A DNA stretch of 64,000 nt from Curtobacterium sp. MMLR14_010. Lineage in GTDB: Bacteria > Actinomycetota > Actinomycetes > Actinomycetales > Microbacteriaceae. The DNA lies in NCBI RefSeq assembly GCF_001865015.1, contig NZ_MJGV01000002.1, positions 99,475-163,474 of the forward strand, given 5' to 3'. The position numbers were made by a program, and so were the translations under genes. Shown in pieces: positions 8,823 to 18,238 of the stretch; the first letter of the stretch is position 1, and each line of letters begins with the position of its first letter. The notes under the pieces are model-generated. The model worked only from the letters and a program-made list of their open reading frames with translations. It was not told the origin of the DNA and searched no databases.

Positions 8823-8942
8823 GCGCGGCGCTTCCGCACACCCGGTGTCGCATTCGTCGCGGGCCGCTCCATGCGGGCACATCGAGCGACACGGGCCGGG
8901 GGAGTGCGCGGCGCTTCCGCACGCCCGGTGTCGCTTTCGTCG
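8823..8942. repeat. Two 37-bp direct repeats in a 318-bp convergent gap
   Basis: Copies at 8823-8859 and 8906-8942 start GCGCGGCGCTTCCGCAC and end TTCGTCG, differing at two positions; each includes CCCGGTGTCGC. Between them GCGACACGGG is nearly complementary to that core. The rest of the 8748-9065 gap holds shorter doublets (CACGCGGGC, GGCCCGCGTCAGCTC) and no convincing gene. It lies between ald and the convergent TspO-like gene. Confidence 0.75.
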
Positions 8943-9065
8943 GGTGCGTGGGTGCGTGCGGCCGCGGGCGGCGGCCTCACGCGGGCAGCCTCACGCGGGC
9001 GGAGGCCGCACACGAGCAGCCGCGCGAGCAGCCCGGCCGGCCCGCGTCAGCTCGCCCGGCCCGCG

Positions 9066-9869
9066 TCAGCTCACGCGGGCAGCGCCCGCCGCGCGCGCGG
9101 CCGACCAGCCCGCACGGGCCCGCACCACGAGGGTGACGACCACCGCGGCGCCCGCGGCCACGATCGCCGCGACCGCCGTCGGCACGGAGACGAGCGGCCC
9201 GTCGAGCCGCGCGACCGCGACCCACGCCAGACCCCAGCCGAGGGAGACGGCCGGGGAGAGCCGGCCTCGTCCGCCGATCGCCACGAGGACCCCGACGAGC
9301 CCGGCGACGAGCGCCACGCCCACGCCCCAGACGTCCTGCCCGAGACCGAACCCGCGGAAGCCGGCCGCCGTCAGCACCGCGGCCGTGTTCGCCGCCGTCG
9401 CCACGCACACCCACCCGAGGTAGAGGCCGAACGTGCCGTCGGTGACGATCGCCTCGACGATGCCCGACGGCCTCGTGCGCCGCAGGACCACGAACGCCCA
9501 GACGAGCACCCCGAGCAGCGCGACGATGATCGGCTCGCTGGCCCAGAGGAACCCGAACTGCACGGACAGGATCCACGCCGCGTTGAGCAGCAGGGACAAC
9601 GTCGCGGGCACGGCGAGCCGGTCGTGGCGGGCCTGGTCGGCGCGGCGGGGCAGGAACTGCCAGACCGCGAACGCGATGAGCCCGACGTAGATGACGCTCC
9701 AGATGCCGAACGCGGGCCCGCCGGGAGCGATCGCCGTCGAGGACGCGGACAGCGCCCCACCGGCGGCGTCCTGGATCGGCGTGCCACCGGCAGCGCCGGA
9801 CCCGATGAACGAGCCCACCACGGCGATGACGGCACTGGCCGCGATCACGATCTTCCGGAACCATCGCAT
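9066..9869 (-). CDS. TspO/MBR-like multi-spanning membrane protein
   Basis: 267-aa integral membrane protein with about seven or eight hydrophobic segments and short polar loops. It resembles the tryptophan-rich TspO-related proteins annotated in Actinobacteria: FGIWSVIYVGLIAFAVWQFLP, LNAAWILSVQFGFLWASEP and LYLGWVCVATAANTAAVL match the periodic Trp-containing helices of that group. The C-terminal half is longer and more hydrophobic than classical TspO (about 160 aa). Classical members bind porphyrins; the ligand here is unknown. ATG at 9869 with an AAGGGAA-type ribosome site upstream. Convergent with ald. Confidence 0.65.
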   Translation of the reverse strand: MRWFRKIVIAASAVIAVVGSFIGSGAAGGTPIQDAAGGALSASSTAIAPGGPAFGIWSVIYVGLIAFAVWQFLPRRADQARHDRLAVPATLSLLLNAAWILSVQFGFLWASEPIIVALLGVLVWAFVVLRRTRPSGIVEAIVTDGTFGLYLGWVCVATAANTAAVLTAAGFRGFGLGQDVWGVGVALVAGLVGVLVAIGGRGRLSPAVSLGWGLAWVAVARLDGPLVSVPTAVAAIVAAGAAVVVTLVVRARAGWSAARAAGAARVS

Positions 9870-10119
9870 GGTGTCTTCCCTTTCGTCAGCATGCTGTCGA
9901 CCTGCACGCTAGGCCCCGGGTCGGCCCCGGTGCGCAGCCGACACCCAGGCAGCAGGAGCCGGCCGGGAGGCTCGGTGCGCGTTCGCCACGCCCGTTCCGA
10001 CCCACACCGGGTGCCGTGGGGAGCGCGAACGCGCGTTGCTGGTCGGACGTTCACGCTCCGGACGCGCGATTCCACCGCCTGAGCGCGAGCGTGCCCCCGC
10101 GGGTGCGTAGGTTGAGCAC

Positions 10120-11103
10120 GTGACCGTCGAGCTCAACACCGTGTACATCGATCGCATCGCCCCGATCGCGAGTCCCTCACTCGACGACAGCTTCCGGATG
10201 ATGCGGGAGCAGGGGGCCACCGTCTGCATCGTCCTGTACCAGCCCGACCCGGTCGAGCTCGGGGACGTCGCGGTCGCCCTGGGCCTGCACGAGCTCGCGG
10301 TGGAGGACTCCGCCGAGGGGCACCAGCGGCCGAAGCTCGAGCGCTACGGGTCGACGCTGTTCGCGGTCCTCAAGCCGGCGCTGTACAACGACCGCCGCGA
10401 GGAGGTCGAGTTCGGCGAGGTGCACGCCTTCGTCGGCGACGACTTCTTCCTCGCCGTCGTGCAGGCCGATCCGCGGGGACGCAACGTCGTGCCGCGGGCC
10501 CTGCAGCGGATGAGCGGCAAGCCGGGCCTGGTCACGGCGGGGTCGCAGGCGCAGCTCTGGGCGCTCATGGACACGATCGTCGACGACTACCGCCCGGTCA
10601 CCGAGGGGCTCGAGGAGGACATCAACCAGATCGAGGACCAGCTCTTCGCCGGCGTCCCCGGGGTGTCCCGCCGCATCTACGAGCTGTTCGGCGAGGTCGT
10701 CGACTTCCAGCGGGCAGCGCGACCGCTCATCCACATGATCGAGAACATCCACCGCGGCGCCGAGAAGTACCACCTGCCCGTGGAGATGCAGCGGCGCTAC
10801 CGCGACGTGCTCGACCACGCGATCCGCACGGTGGAACGGGTGGACACCTTCCGGCAGCTGCTGCAGAACGCGCTGACGGTCGACGCGACCCTGGCGGCGC
10901 AGAAGCAGAACGACGACACGAAGAAGATCTCCGGCTGGGCGGCCATCCTGTTCGCGCCGACGCTCATCGCCGCGATCTACGGCATGAACTTCACGCACAT
11001 GCCCGAGCTCACCTGGACGTGGGGCTACCCGCTCGCGGTCCTCGCGATGGTCGTCTTCGCCGCGGCGCTGTTCGTCGTCTTCAAGGTGAAGCGCTGGTTC
11101 TGA
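10120..11103 (+). CDS. corA: CorA-family magnesium/divalent cation transporter
   Basis: 327-aa inner-membrane channel. A large cytoplasmic N-terminal domain is followed by two C-terminal transmembrane helices. The signature YGMN is present at residues 287-290 just after the first helix, with the family's acidic loop (FTHMPELTW) next, and a basic end (KVKRWF). These features are diagnostic for CorA/2-TM-GxN transporters of Mg2+, Co2+ or Ni2+. Starts with GTG at 10120, with no obvious Shine-Dalgarno, which suggests a short or leaderless transcript. A chloride channel gene follows 40 bp downstream, probably in the same transcript. Confidence 0.93.
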   Translation: MTVELNTVYIDRIAPIASPSLDDSFRMMREQGATVCIVLYQPDPVELGDVAVALGLHELAVEDSAEGHQRPKLERYGSTLFAVLKPALYNDRREEVEFGEVHAFVGDDFFLAVVQADPRGRNVVPRALQRMSGKPGLVTAGSQAQLWALMDTIVDDYRPVTEGLEEDINQIEDQLFAGVPGVSRRIYELFGEVVDFQRAARPLIHMIENIHRGAEKYHLPVEMQRRYRDVLDHAIRTVERVDTFRQLLQNALTVDATLAAQKQNDDTKKISGWAAILFAPTLIAAIYGMNFTHMPELTWTWGYPLAVLAMVVFAAALFVVFKVKRWF

Positions 11104-11143
11104 GGACCCGGGGGTGTTCATGACGGCCGATAGGGTCGTCGCC

Positions 11144-12427
11144 ATGCCGAACACCGCTCGTACGACGTCCGGCTGGGCACTCAAGCTCGGGGTCGTCACC
11201 GCACTCGTCGGTGTCGGGGGTGGTGTCGCCGGGATCGCCGTGTGGCTCGCCCTGCAGCTGATCCAGTTCGTCGCCTTCGGACATGCCTTCGGTGGGCACC
11301 TCGAGGCGGCGGACACCCCCTCCGCGCTGACCCGGTTCATCGCGGTCACCGCGGCCGGTCTGCTCACGGCGTTCGCCTGGTGGGCGCTCCGGCGGTGGGG
11401 GCGTCCGGTCGTCTCGGTCCCCGCGGCGGTGGACGGGAAGCGGATGCCCCCGCTCGCGACGCTGGCGAACGCGGGCGTCCAGATCCTCGCCGTCGGGCTC
11501 GGCGCCTCCATCGGGAAAGAGGTCGCGCCGCGCGAGGTCGGCGCCTGGCTGGCGCAGGTCGTGACGGCCCGCGCCGGGCTGTCCGCCCGCGAGACGAAGA
11601 TCCTCGTCGCCTGCGGCGCGGCCGCCGGTCTCGCCGCGGTCTACGACGTCCCGCTCGGCGGCGCCCTGTTCGCCGTCGAAGTCCTGCTCGGCGAGCTCAC
11701 CTTCGCCACCGCGCTGCCGGCGTTCGTCACGAGTGCCGTCGCAGCCGGGGTCGCCCGCCTGGTGATCCCCGACGAGGTGCTCTACCACGTGCCCACGACG
11801 CACCTCTCGCCGTCGCTGCTCGTCTGGGCGGTGGTGGTCGGCCCCGTGCTCGGATTCGCCGGGGTGGCGTTCGTGAAGCTGACGAACCGGCTGCAGGGCA
11901 TCGCGCCGAAGGGCTGGCACCTGCTCGTGCTGCTGCCGCTCGTGTTCGCGATGGTCGGACTGATCGCCGTGCCCTTCCCCGAGATCCTCGGCAACGGTCG
12001 TGCCCTCGCGGTGACGGCGATGAACACGGGGCTCGACGACGGCACCGTGATCGGCATGGTGCCCATCGTGCTGCTGCTCGTCCTCGGCATCACCAGGACC
12101 ATCACCACGGCGGCGACGATCGGTGCCGGAGCGGTCGGTGGCACGCTCACGCCGTCCATCGCCATCGGCGCGGCGTTCGGCGGCTTCCTCGGTGGGGCCT
12201 GGGCGATGATGTGGCCCGCGGACGGCCCGAGCCTGGTGTCGTTCGCGTTCATCGGCGCGGCCGCGTTCCTCGCGACCACGATGCGGGCGCCCTTCACCGC
12301 GCTGGTGCTCGTCGTCGAGTTCACCCAGCAGGGCACGGACATCCTGATCCCGTCGCTGCTCGCGGTCAGCGGGTCGGTCGCCGTCAGCTACGTGCTGGCC
12401 CGCCGACGCAGCGCGCAGATGGTCTGA
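11144..12427 (+). CDS. ClC-family chloride channel or antiporter
   Basis: 427-aa polytopic membrane protein of the voltage-gated chloride channel superfamily. It contains the selectivity-filter-like loop GASIGKEVAPRE in place of the canonical GREGP, the segment AAGLAAVYDVPLGGALFAVEVLLGELTF, and a second filter region GAGAVGGTLTPSIAIGAAFGG. There is no C-terminal CBS pair. Lysine in place of the usual residues in the GKEVAP motif is typical of a divergent actinobacterial subgroup; whether it is a channel, Cl-/H+ antiporter or fluoride exporter cannot be told. ATG at 11144 (MPNTAR) chosen; 11120 is an in-frame alternative. It follows corA closely. Confidence 0.85.
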   Translation: MPNTARTTSGWALKLGVVTALVGVGGGVAGIAVWLALQLIQFVAFGHAFGGHLEAADTPSALTRFIAVTAAGLLTAFAWWALRRWGRPVVSVPAAVDGKRMPPLATLANAGVQILAVGLGASIGKEVAPREVGAWLAQVVTARAGLSARETKILVACGAAAGLAAVYDVPLGGALFAVEVLLGELTFATALPAFVTSAVAAGVARLVIPDEVLYHVPTTHLSPSLLVWAVVVGPVLGFAGVAFVKLTNRLQGIAPKGWHLLVLLPLVFAMVGLIAVPFPEILGNGRALAVTAMNTGLDDGTVIGMVPIVLLLVLGITRTITTAATIGAGAVGGTLTPSIAIGAAFGGFLGGAWAMMWPADGPSLVSFAFIGAAAFLATTMRAPFTALVLVVEFTQQGTDILIPSLLAVSGSVAVSYVLARRRSAQMV

Positions 12428-12538
12428 CGGCGCCAGACCGGCGCCAGACCGACGCGTGCGCACGATCCGGACGACCGGCCTACCATCGGCTGCACGCGGC
12501 GGGGCGCTGGAGTCCCGCCAGACACGAGAGGCACGGAC

Positions 12539-14662
<2,124 letters not shown>

Positions 14663-14676
14663 CGCGACCCACCACC

Positions 14677-14718
14677 GGACGGGAGGCTCGTGGCGGCGCC
14701 GCCACGCGCCTCCCGTCC
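14677..14718 (+). terminator. Long palindromic hairpin after sufU (GGAGGCTCG family)
   Basis: 42-bp inverted repeat beginning GGACGGGAGGC and ending GCCTCCCGTCC, with centre GTGGCGGC/GCCGCCAC and a single T:C mismatch in the stem. It is a member of the intergenic hairpin family best seen at 42942-42989. Confidence 0.75.
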
Positions 14719-14736
14719 GGGGTGCAGGCTGGTGGC

Positions 14737-15375
14737 ATGACCAACCCGAACCGCGCCCTCGTCCTCGTCGACGTCCAGCAGCAGTACTTCTCCGGACCCC
14801 TCGAGATCCAGTACCCCGCCCACACCGAGTCCCTGCCGCGGATCACTGCAGCCATCGACGCCGCGACCGAGGCCGGCGTCCCCGTCGTCGTCGTGCAGCA
14901 CTCCGGCGGCCCCACCGCGCCGGTGTTCAACCCGACCACCCCCGAGTACGCGCTGCACCCCGACGTGCAGTCCCGTCGGCAGGACGACTGGAAGCGCGTC
15001 ACGAAGCAGTTCGGCTCGGTGTTCGCCGGGACCGACCTGCTCGCCTGGCTCCGGGAGCGGGACGTCGACACCATCACCCTGGTCGGCTACATGACGAACA
15101 ACTGCATCATCGCGAGCGCGGCGGAGGCGGAGACCCACGCCATCGCGGTCGAGGTGCTCTCGGACGCCACGGGTGCGATCAGCATCGCGAACGCCGCCGG
15201 GCAGGCCGACGCCGAGACCGTGCACCGCACGCTGATGGCGGTGCTGCACTCGAACTTCGCCTCCGTCGCGACGACGGACCGCTGGGTGGCCGCACTCGGG
15301 ACGGACCAGTCCCTGGCCGGTGACGATCTGGTGACGTCGGCGCAGGCGGGGGCGGAGCGCTTCCCCGTCAGCTGA
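14737..15375 (+). CDS. Cysteine hydrolase, isochorismatase/nicotinamidase-like
   Basis: 212-aa cytoplasmic hydrolase of the isochorismatase-like fold. The catalytic triad is visible: Asp in LVLVDVQQQYF (about residue 12), Lys in WKRVTKQFGSVFAG, and Cys in VGYMTNNCIIASAAEAE. Family members cleave N-carbamoyl compounds, nicotinamide, isochorismate or related substrates; the sequence does not reveal which. ATG at 14737. It has no coupled partner and is followed by the 141-bp tandem repeat array. Confidence 0.85.
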   Translation: MTNPNRALVLVDVQQQYFSGPLEIQYPAHTESLPRITAAIDAATEAGVPVVVVQHSGGPTAPVFNPTTPEYALHPDVQSRRQDDWKRVTKQFGSVFAGTDLLAWLRERDVDTITLVGYMTNNCIIASAAEAETHAIAVEVLSDATGAISIANAAGQADAETVHRTLMAVLHSNFASVATTDRWVAALGTDQSLAGDDLVTSAQAGAERFPVS

Positions 15376-15415
15376 GCGCGGCCCGGGCGTGGGGGTCTCG
15401 GAGAATCAGCGCGGC

Positions 15416-15855
15416 GAGACGCCGGTGTCTGACTGAGACGCCCCGACGTGGCCGAGACGCCGCCGAAAACCGCGGTGTCTCGCGCGCAGCGAGGTGTCTC
15501 GCGCAGACGCCGGCGTCTGATCGCGAGACGCCGGTGTCTCGGGGAGGCTGTGTAGCGAGACGCCGGTGTCTCGCTGAGACGCCCCGACGTGGCCGAGACG
15601 CCGTCGAAAACCTCGGCGTCTCGCGTCCGACGAGGTGTCTCGCGTGGACGCCGGTGTCTCATCGCGAGACGCCGGTGTCTCGCTGAGCCTGGGTTGCGGG
15701 ACGCCGGTGTCTCGCTGAGACGCCTCGACGTGGCCGAGACGCCGCCGAAAACCGCGGCGTCTCGCGCGCAGCGAGGTGTCTCGCGTGGACGCCGGTGTCT
15801 CATCGTGAGACGCCGGCGTCTCGGGGACGCAGCGCATCGAGACGCCGGTGTCTCG
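15416..15855. repeat. Tandem array of 141-bp units built from a GAGAC...GTCTC palindrome
   Basis: Units begin at 15416, 15557 and 15698, and a truncated fourth at 15839: an exact 141-bp period. Each unit carries several copies of the palindromic core GAGACGCCGGTGTCTC, the phrase GACGTGGCCGAGACGCCG, and a hairpin CGAGACGCCGC-loop-GCGGCGTCTCG around a CGAAAAC loop. In the middle unit both arms of that hairpin differ together (CCGT with CTCGG), suggesting stem conservation. It fills most of the 531-bp gap between the cysteine hydrolase and the convergent 48-residue membrane protein gene. No credible gene is present. Confidence 0.9.
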
Positions 15856-15906
15856 CCGCCGGGCACAGCGCACGAGGCGTCCCGTGCGCCCGGCCTCGCC
15901 GCGCGG

Positions 15907-16053
15907 CTACGGCCGGTACTCGTCCCGCTGCACGTACAGCGCCCGCTGGGACTCCAGGTCGTGCGTGTGCGCACCGCTCATGCCACCGAGCGTCTTCGCT
16001 GCGGACACGAGCGCGGCGGCGAGCGCCCTGGCGATGATCATGAGGATGTGCAT
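15907..16053 (-). CDS. Small membrane protein of 48 residues, function unknown
   Basis: Unrecognised protein. A hydrophobic N-terminal half (MHILMIIARALAAALVSAA, one likely transmembrane helix) is followed by a polar tail with HTHDLESQRALYVQRDEYRP. The start at 16053 has an ideal GGAGG ribosome site 5 bp upstream on this strand, which is the main reason to believe it is translated. The longer in-frame upstream extension runs into the hairpin at 16097-16138 and is rejected. It is bounded by the repeat array on one side and that hairpin on the other. Confidence 0.6.
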   Translation of the reverse strand: MHILMIIARALAAALVSAAKTLGGMSGAHTHDLESQRALYVQRDEYRP

Positions 16054-16096
16054 GGTGCCTCCTGTGCGTCGGAGGGTACCAGGGCTGGTGCCCAGC

Positions 16097-16138
16097 GGAC
16101 AGGAGGCTCGTGGCGGCGCCGCCACGAGCCTCCAGTCC
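16097..16138. terminator. Palindromic hairpin (GGAGGCTCG family) between small protein and protease remnant
   Basis: GGACAGGAGGCTCGTGGCGG pairs with its complement ending CCACGAGCCTCCAGTCC; 21-bp arms with one A:A mismatch and no loop. It lies just downstream of the protease remnant on the minus strand. Confidence 0.75.
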
Positions 16139-16152
16139 GGCACTCGGCCGGG

Positions 16153-16756
16153 TCACCGGCTGGCGGCCGCCTCGTGGACGCGGCGCGCCTCGGCGCCGAA
16201 GCGGACACCTGACGTCTCGAGTGACTCCCGGGTGCAGCCGTCGTCGTCGTGCTCCTCGCAGGCGTGGCCGGAGACCACCGCGATCTGGGTGCCGGTCCCC
16301 GTCGCCGGGTCGAAGTCCGCGAAGACGGGGCCCCCGCTGACGCCGCGGGACATGTCGCTCCTGGTGCCGACCCGGTCGAAGGGGCCCTCGACGGTCGGGC
16401 CGGTGCTCATGACGAGGTGCTGGCCGCCGTAGGGGCGGTCGGGCGCGTTCGTGCGTTCGCGCGGGTACTCGAAGAGGTGGACGGCGTCGGGCACCGGGGC
16501 GTCGAAGGCGATCCGCTGGCCGCCGACGACGTCCTCGATGCGTCGGCCGTCGAGCGGCTCCACGGTCATGGCGGCGTGGTCGTGCTGCAGCAGCTGTCCA
16601 CCGGCCGGGTGGTGGACCTCCGCGATCGTCCACACGCCGTAGGTGCCCGGCCGTCGTCGTACCCGGGCACGAACCGGTGGGCGTGCTGAGGAGCGTCGTC
16701 GCGGTCAGGGCGATGCCGCCCAGGACCCGGAGGACGCGGCTGGTGTCGATGGTCAT
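16153..16756 (-). pseudogene. Remnant of a secreted trypsin-like serine protease
   Basis: Pieces of one gene lie in three reading frames. From 16756 an intact signal peptide reads MTIDTSRVLRVLGGIALTAT (to about 16685). A second frame gives HRFVPGYDDG (16675-16652). A third runs GTYGVWTIAEVHH... to the stop at 16153 and includes the catalytic-Asp-like HDHAAMTVEP, DVVGGQRIAF and the nucleophile motif SRGVSGGPVF. In intact actinobacterial members the FVPxYDxG segment comes after the catalytic-His region (TAGHC); here it almost touches the signal peptide, so the His-containing third has been deleted and two frame changes separate the rest. A sequencing error could explain a frameshift but not the missing segment. 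Confidence 0.75.
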
Positions 16757-16807
16757 GTCGCGACCGTAGGGACGACGGTGTTTCGCCGCTGTGCCCATCG
16801 TTCAGTG

Positions 16808-16842
16808 CCGGTGGGGCGGGTTCGGGTCCTCCGCCCCACCGG
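16808..16842 (-). terminator. Hairpin upstream of the protease remnant
   Basis: Perfect 12-bp stem CCGGTGGGGCGG (16808-16819) with CCGCCCCACCGG (16831-16842), 11-nt loop. With the hairpin at 16887-16925 it forms a double terminator behind the membrane protein gene at 16932-17378. Confidence 0.65.
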
Positions 16843-16886
16843 CTCACGCACACCGCTCAGCTAGGGCAGAGCGGGTGCTGACCACA

Positions 16887-16925
16887 CGGTGCCCGAGCGA
16901 GAGGGGGGAACGCGCTCGGGCACCG
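16887..16925 (-). terminator. Hairpin terminator of the small membrane protein gene
   Basis: Perfect 13-bp stem CGGTGCCCGAGCG (16887-16899) and CGCTCGGGCACCG (16913-16925) with a purine-rich 13-nt loop, directly beyond the stop codon at 16932. Confidence 0.75.
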
Positions 16926-16931
16926 CGGGTC

Positions 16932-17378
16932 CTAGCGGCCTCGTCGGAGCGCTGCCGAGCGCACCGAGAGCCAGATCGAGAGTCCGTAGACGACGAACGC
17001 GAGGACGACGTGCCACGGGGTGACCCAGTCCCAGCCGAGCGTGGTGATGCAGTGGCCGAGCAGCCACTGGACGACGGCGAGGACGAACAGCGCCACCGCG
17101 CCGACGACAGCACCCCTGGCCTCGCGCAGGCGGAGCACACCGACGACCGCGGCGGCGAGCGCGAACACCATGACGGGGTAGGCGATCAGGCCGTGGGCGT
17201 CCGTCCAGACCTCCCTCGCGCCCTGCGACAGCCCGTCGGAGATGAACTCCCCGGCGGTGAGTGACTGCAGGAACACGAACAGGACGGTCAGCCCCACGAG
17301 GACCGCGAAGGCGCGACGAGGACCAGCGGCGACGCGGACGTCGTCGCGCACGGCGGCCCGGGTGGAGGGAACGGTCAT
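16932..17378 (-). CDS. Small polytopic membrane protein, function unknown
   Basis: 148-aa protein with four predicted transmembrane helices (beginning FAVLVGLTVLFVFLQSL, LIAYPVMVFALAAAVVGVL, AVALFVLAVVQWLLG and HVVLAFVVYGLSIWLSV). I do not recognise a characterised family; histidines in DAHGLIAYP, LLGHCIT and PWHVVL recall small heme- or copper-binding membrane proteins, but this is weak. ATG at 17378. It is divergent from the response regulator at 17555 and could be its target, an inference from position alone. Confidence 0.7.
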   Translation of the reverse strand: MTVPSTRAAVRDDVRVAAGPRRAFAVLVGLTVLFVFLQSLTAGEFISDGLSQGAREVWTDAHGLIAYPVMVFALAAAVVGVLRLREARGAVVGAVALFVLAVVQWLLGHCITTLGWDWVTPWHVVLAFVVYGLSIWLSVRSAALRRGR

Positions 17379-17554
17379 GGGGCAGACGGTAACCCCGCCG
17401 TGCACGGTCGGCCGGGGTGGCATCACTCGAGAGTTCACACGAACGCCGGGGCGCGATGCTGGTTGGCTGAGCGGATGCCCCGACCCGCACCGACCCTCGT
17501 CAGCGACCAGCGCGACGTCCGGCGTCCGTCGCGGACCGGCGGCGTGGTCTGACC

Positions 17555-18238
17555 GTGGCGGCGATCCTGGTGGTGGAGGACGACCCGGAGATGGGTGCCC
17601 TGGTCGAGCGAGGCCTGACGAACGAGGGGCACGCGGTGACCCTCGTGCTCGACGGCGCCACGGCACTCAGACAGGGCGTCACCGGGGCCTTCGACGCCGC
17701 CGCGATCGACGTGATGCTGCCGGACATGACCGGGTTCGAGGTGTGCCGTCGCCTCCGCGAGGCGGGGCAGGACCTGCCCGTCATCCTCGTGACCGCCAGG
17801 GACGCCGTCGACGACCGCGTGTTCGGCCTGGACTCCGGCGCGGACGACTACCTGACGAAGCCGTTCGCCATCGCGGAGCTGAACGCACGCATCCGGGCGC
17901 AGCTGCGACGGCGCGCTGCCGGCTCGGCCACGGTCGTGCAGGCCGGCGTCGTGCGCCTCGACGTCGTCGCGGTCCGGGCGTCCGTCCGCGGCAGGGACCT
18001 GCCGCTCAGCGTGAAGGAGTTCTCCCTGCTGCGCTTCCTCATCCAGGGCTCGCCGCTGCCCCGGTCACGCACCGAGGTCCTCGAGGAGGTCTGGGGGAGC
18101 GCCGAGCACTTCGACCCGACGATCGTCGACCAGTACGTCAGCTACGTGCGGAAGAAGCTCCAGGCCTCCGGCGCGGACCTCGTCATCCGCACCGTCCGCG
18201 GCGTCGGGTACGCCCTCGACGTCGAGGGCACCCCGTGA
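17555..18238 (+). CDS. OmpR/PhoB-family response regulator
   Basis: 227-aa two-component regulator. The receiver domain (residues 1-115) shows the acidic pair VVEDDPEM, the phospho-acceptor Asp in AIDVMLPDMTG, the Thr in VTARD and the Lys in TKPF. A winged-helix DNA-binding domain follows with LSVKEFSLLRFL and YVRKKLQ...IRTVRGVGYALD. GTG at 17555. The stop overlaps the GTG of the histidine kinase by 4 bp, so the pair is coupled. The signal is unknown. Confidence 0.93.
   Translation: MAAILVVEDDPEMGALVERGLTNEGHAVTLVLDGATALRQGVTGAFDAAAIDVMLPDMTGFEVCRRLREAGQDLPVILVTARDAVDDRVFGLDSGADDYLTKPFAIAELNARIRAQLRRRAAGSATVVQAGVVRLDVVAVRASVRGRDLPLSVKEFSLLRFLIQGSPLPRSRTEVLEEVWGSAEHFDPTIVDQYVSYVRKKLQASGADLVIRTVRGVGYALDVEGTP

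Noticed and set aside
15416-15855. CRISPR array
   Set aside because: Units are contiguous 141-bp copies with internal palindromes, not short repeats with unique spacers, and there are no cas genes.
15406-15873. Open frame on the minus strand through the 141-bp array (ETPASRD-like peptide repeats)
   Set aside because: The peptide repeat only mirrors the DNA period, there is no ribosome site and the flanks are non-coding.
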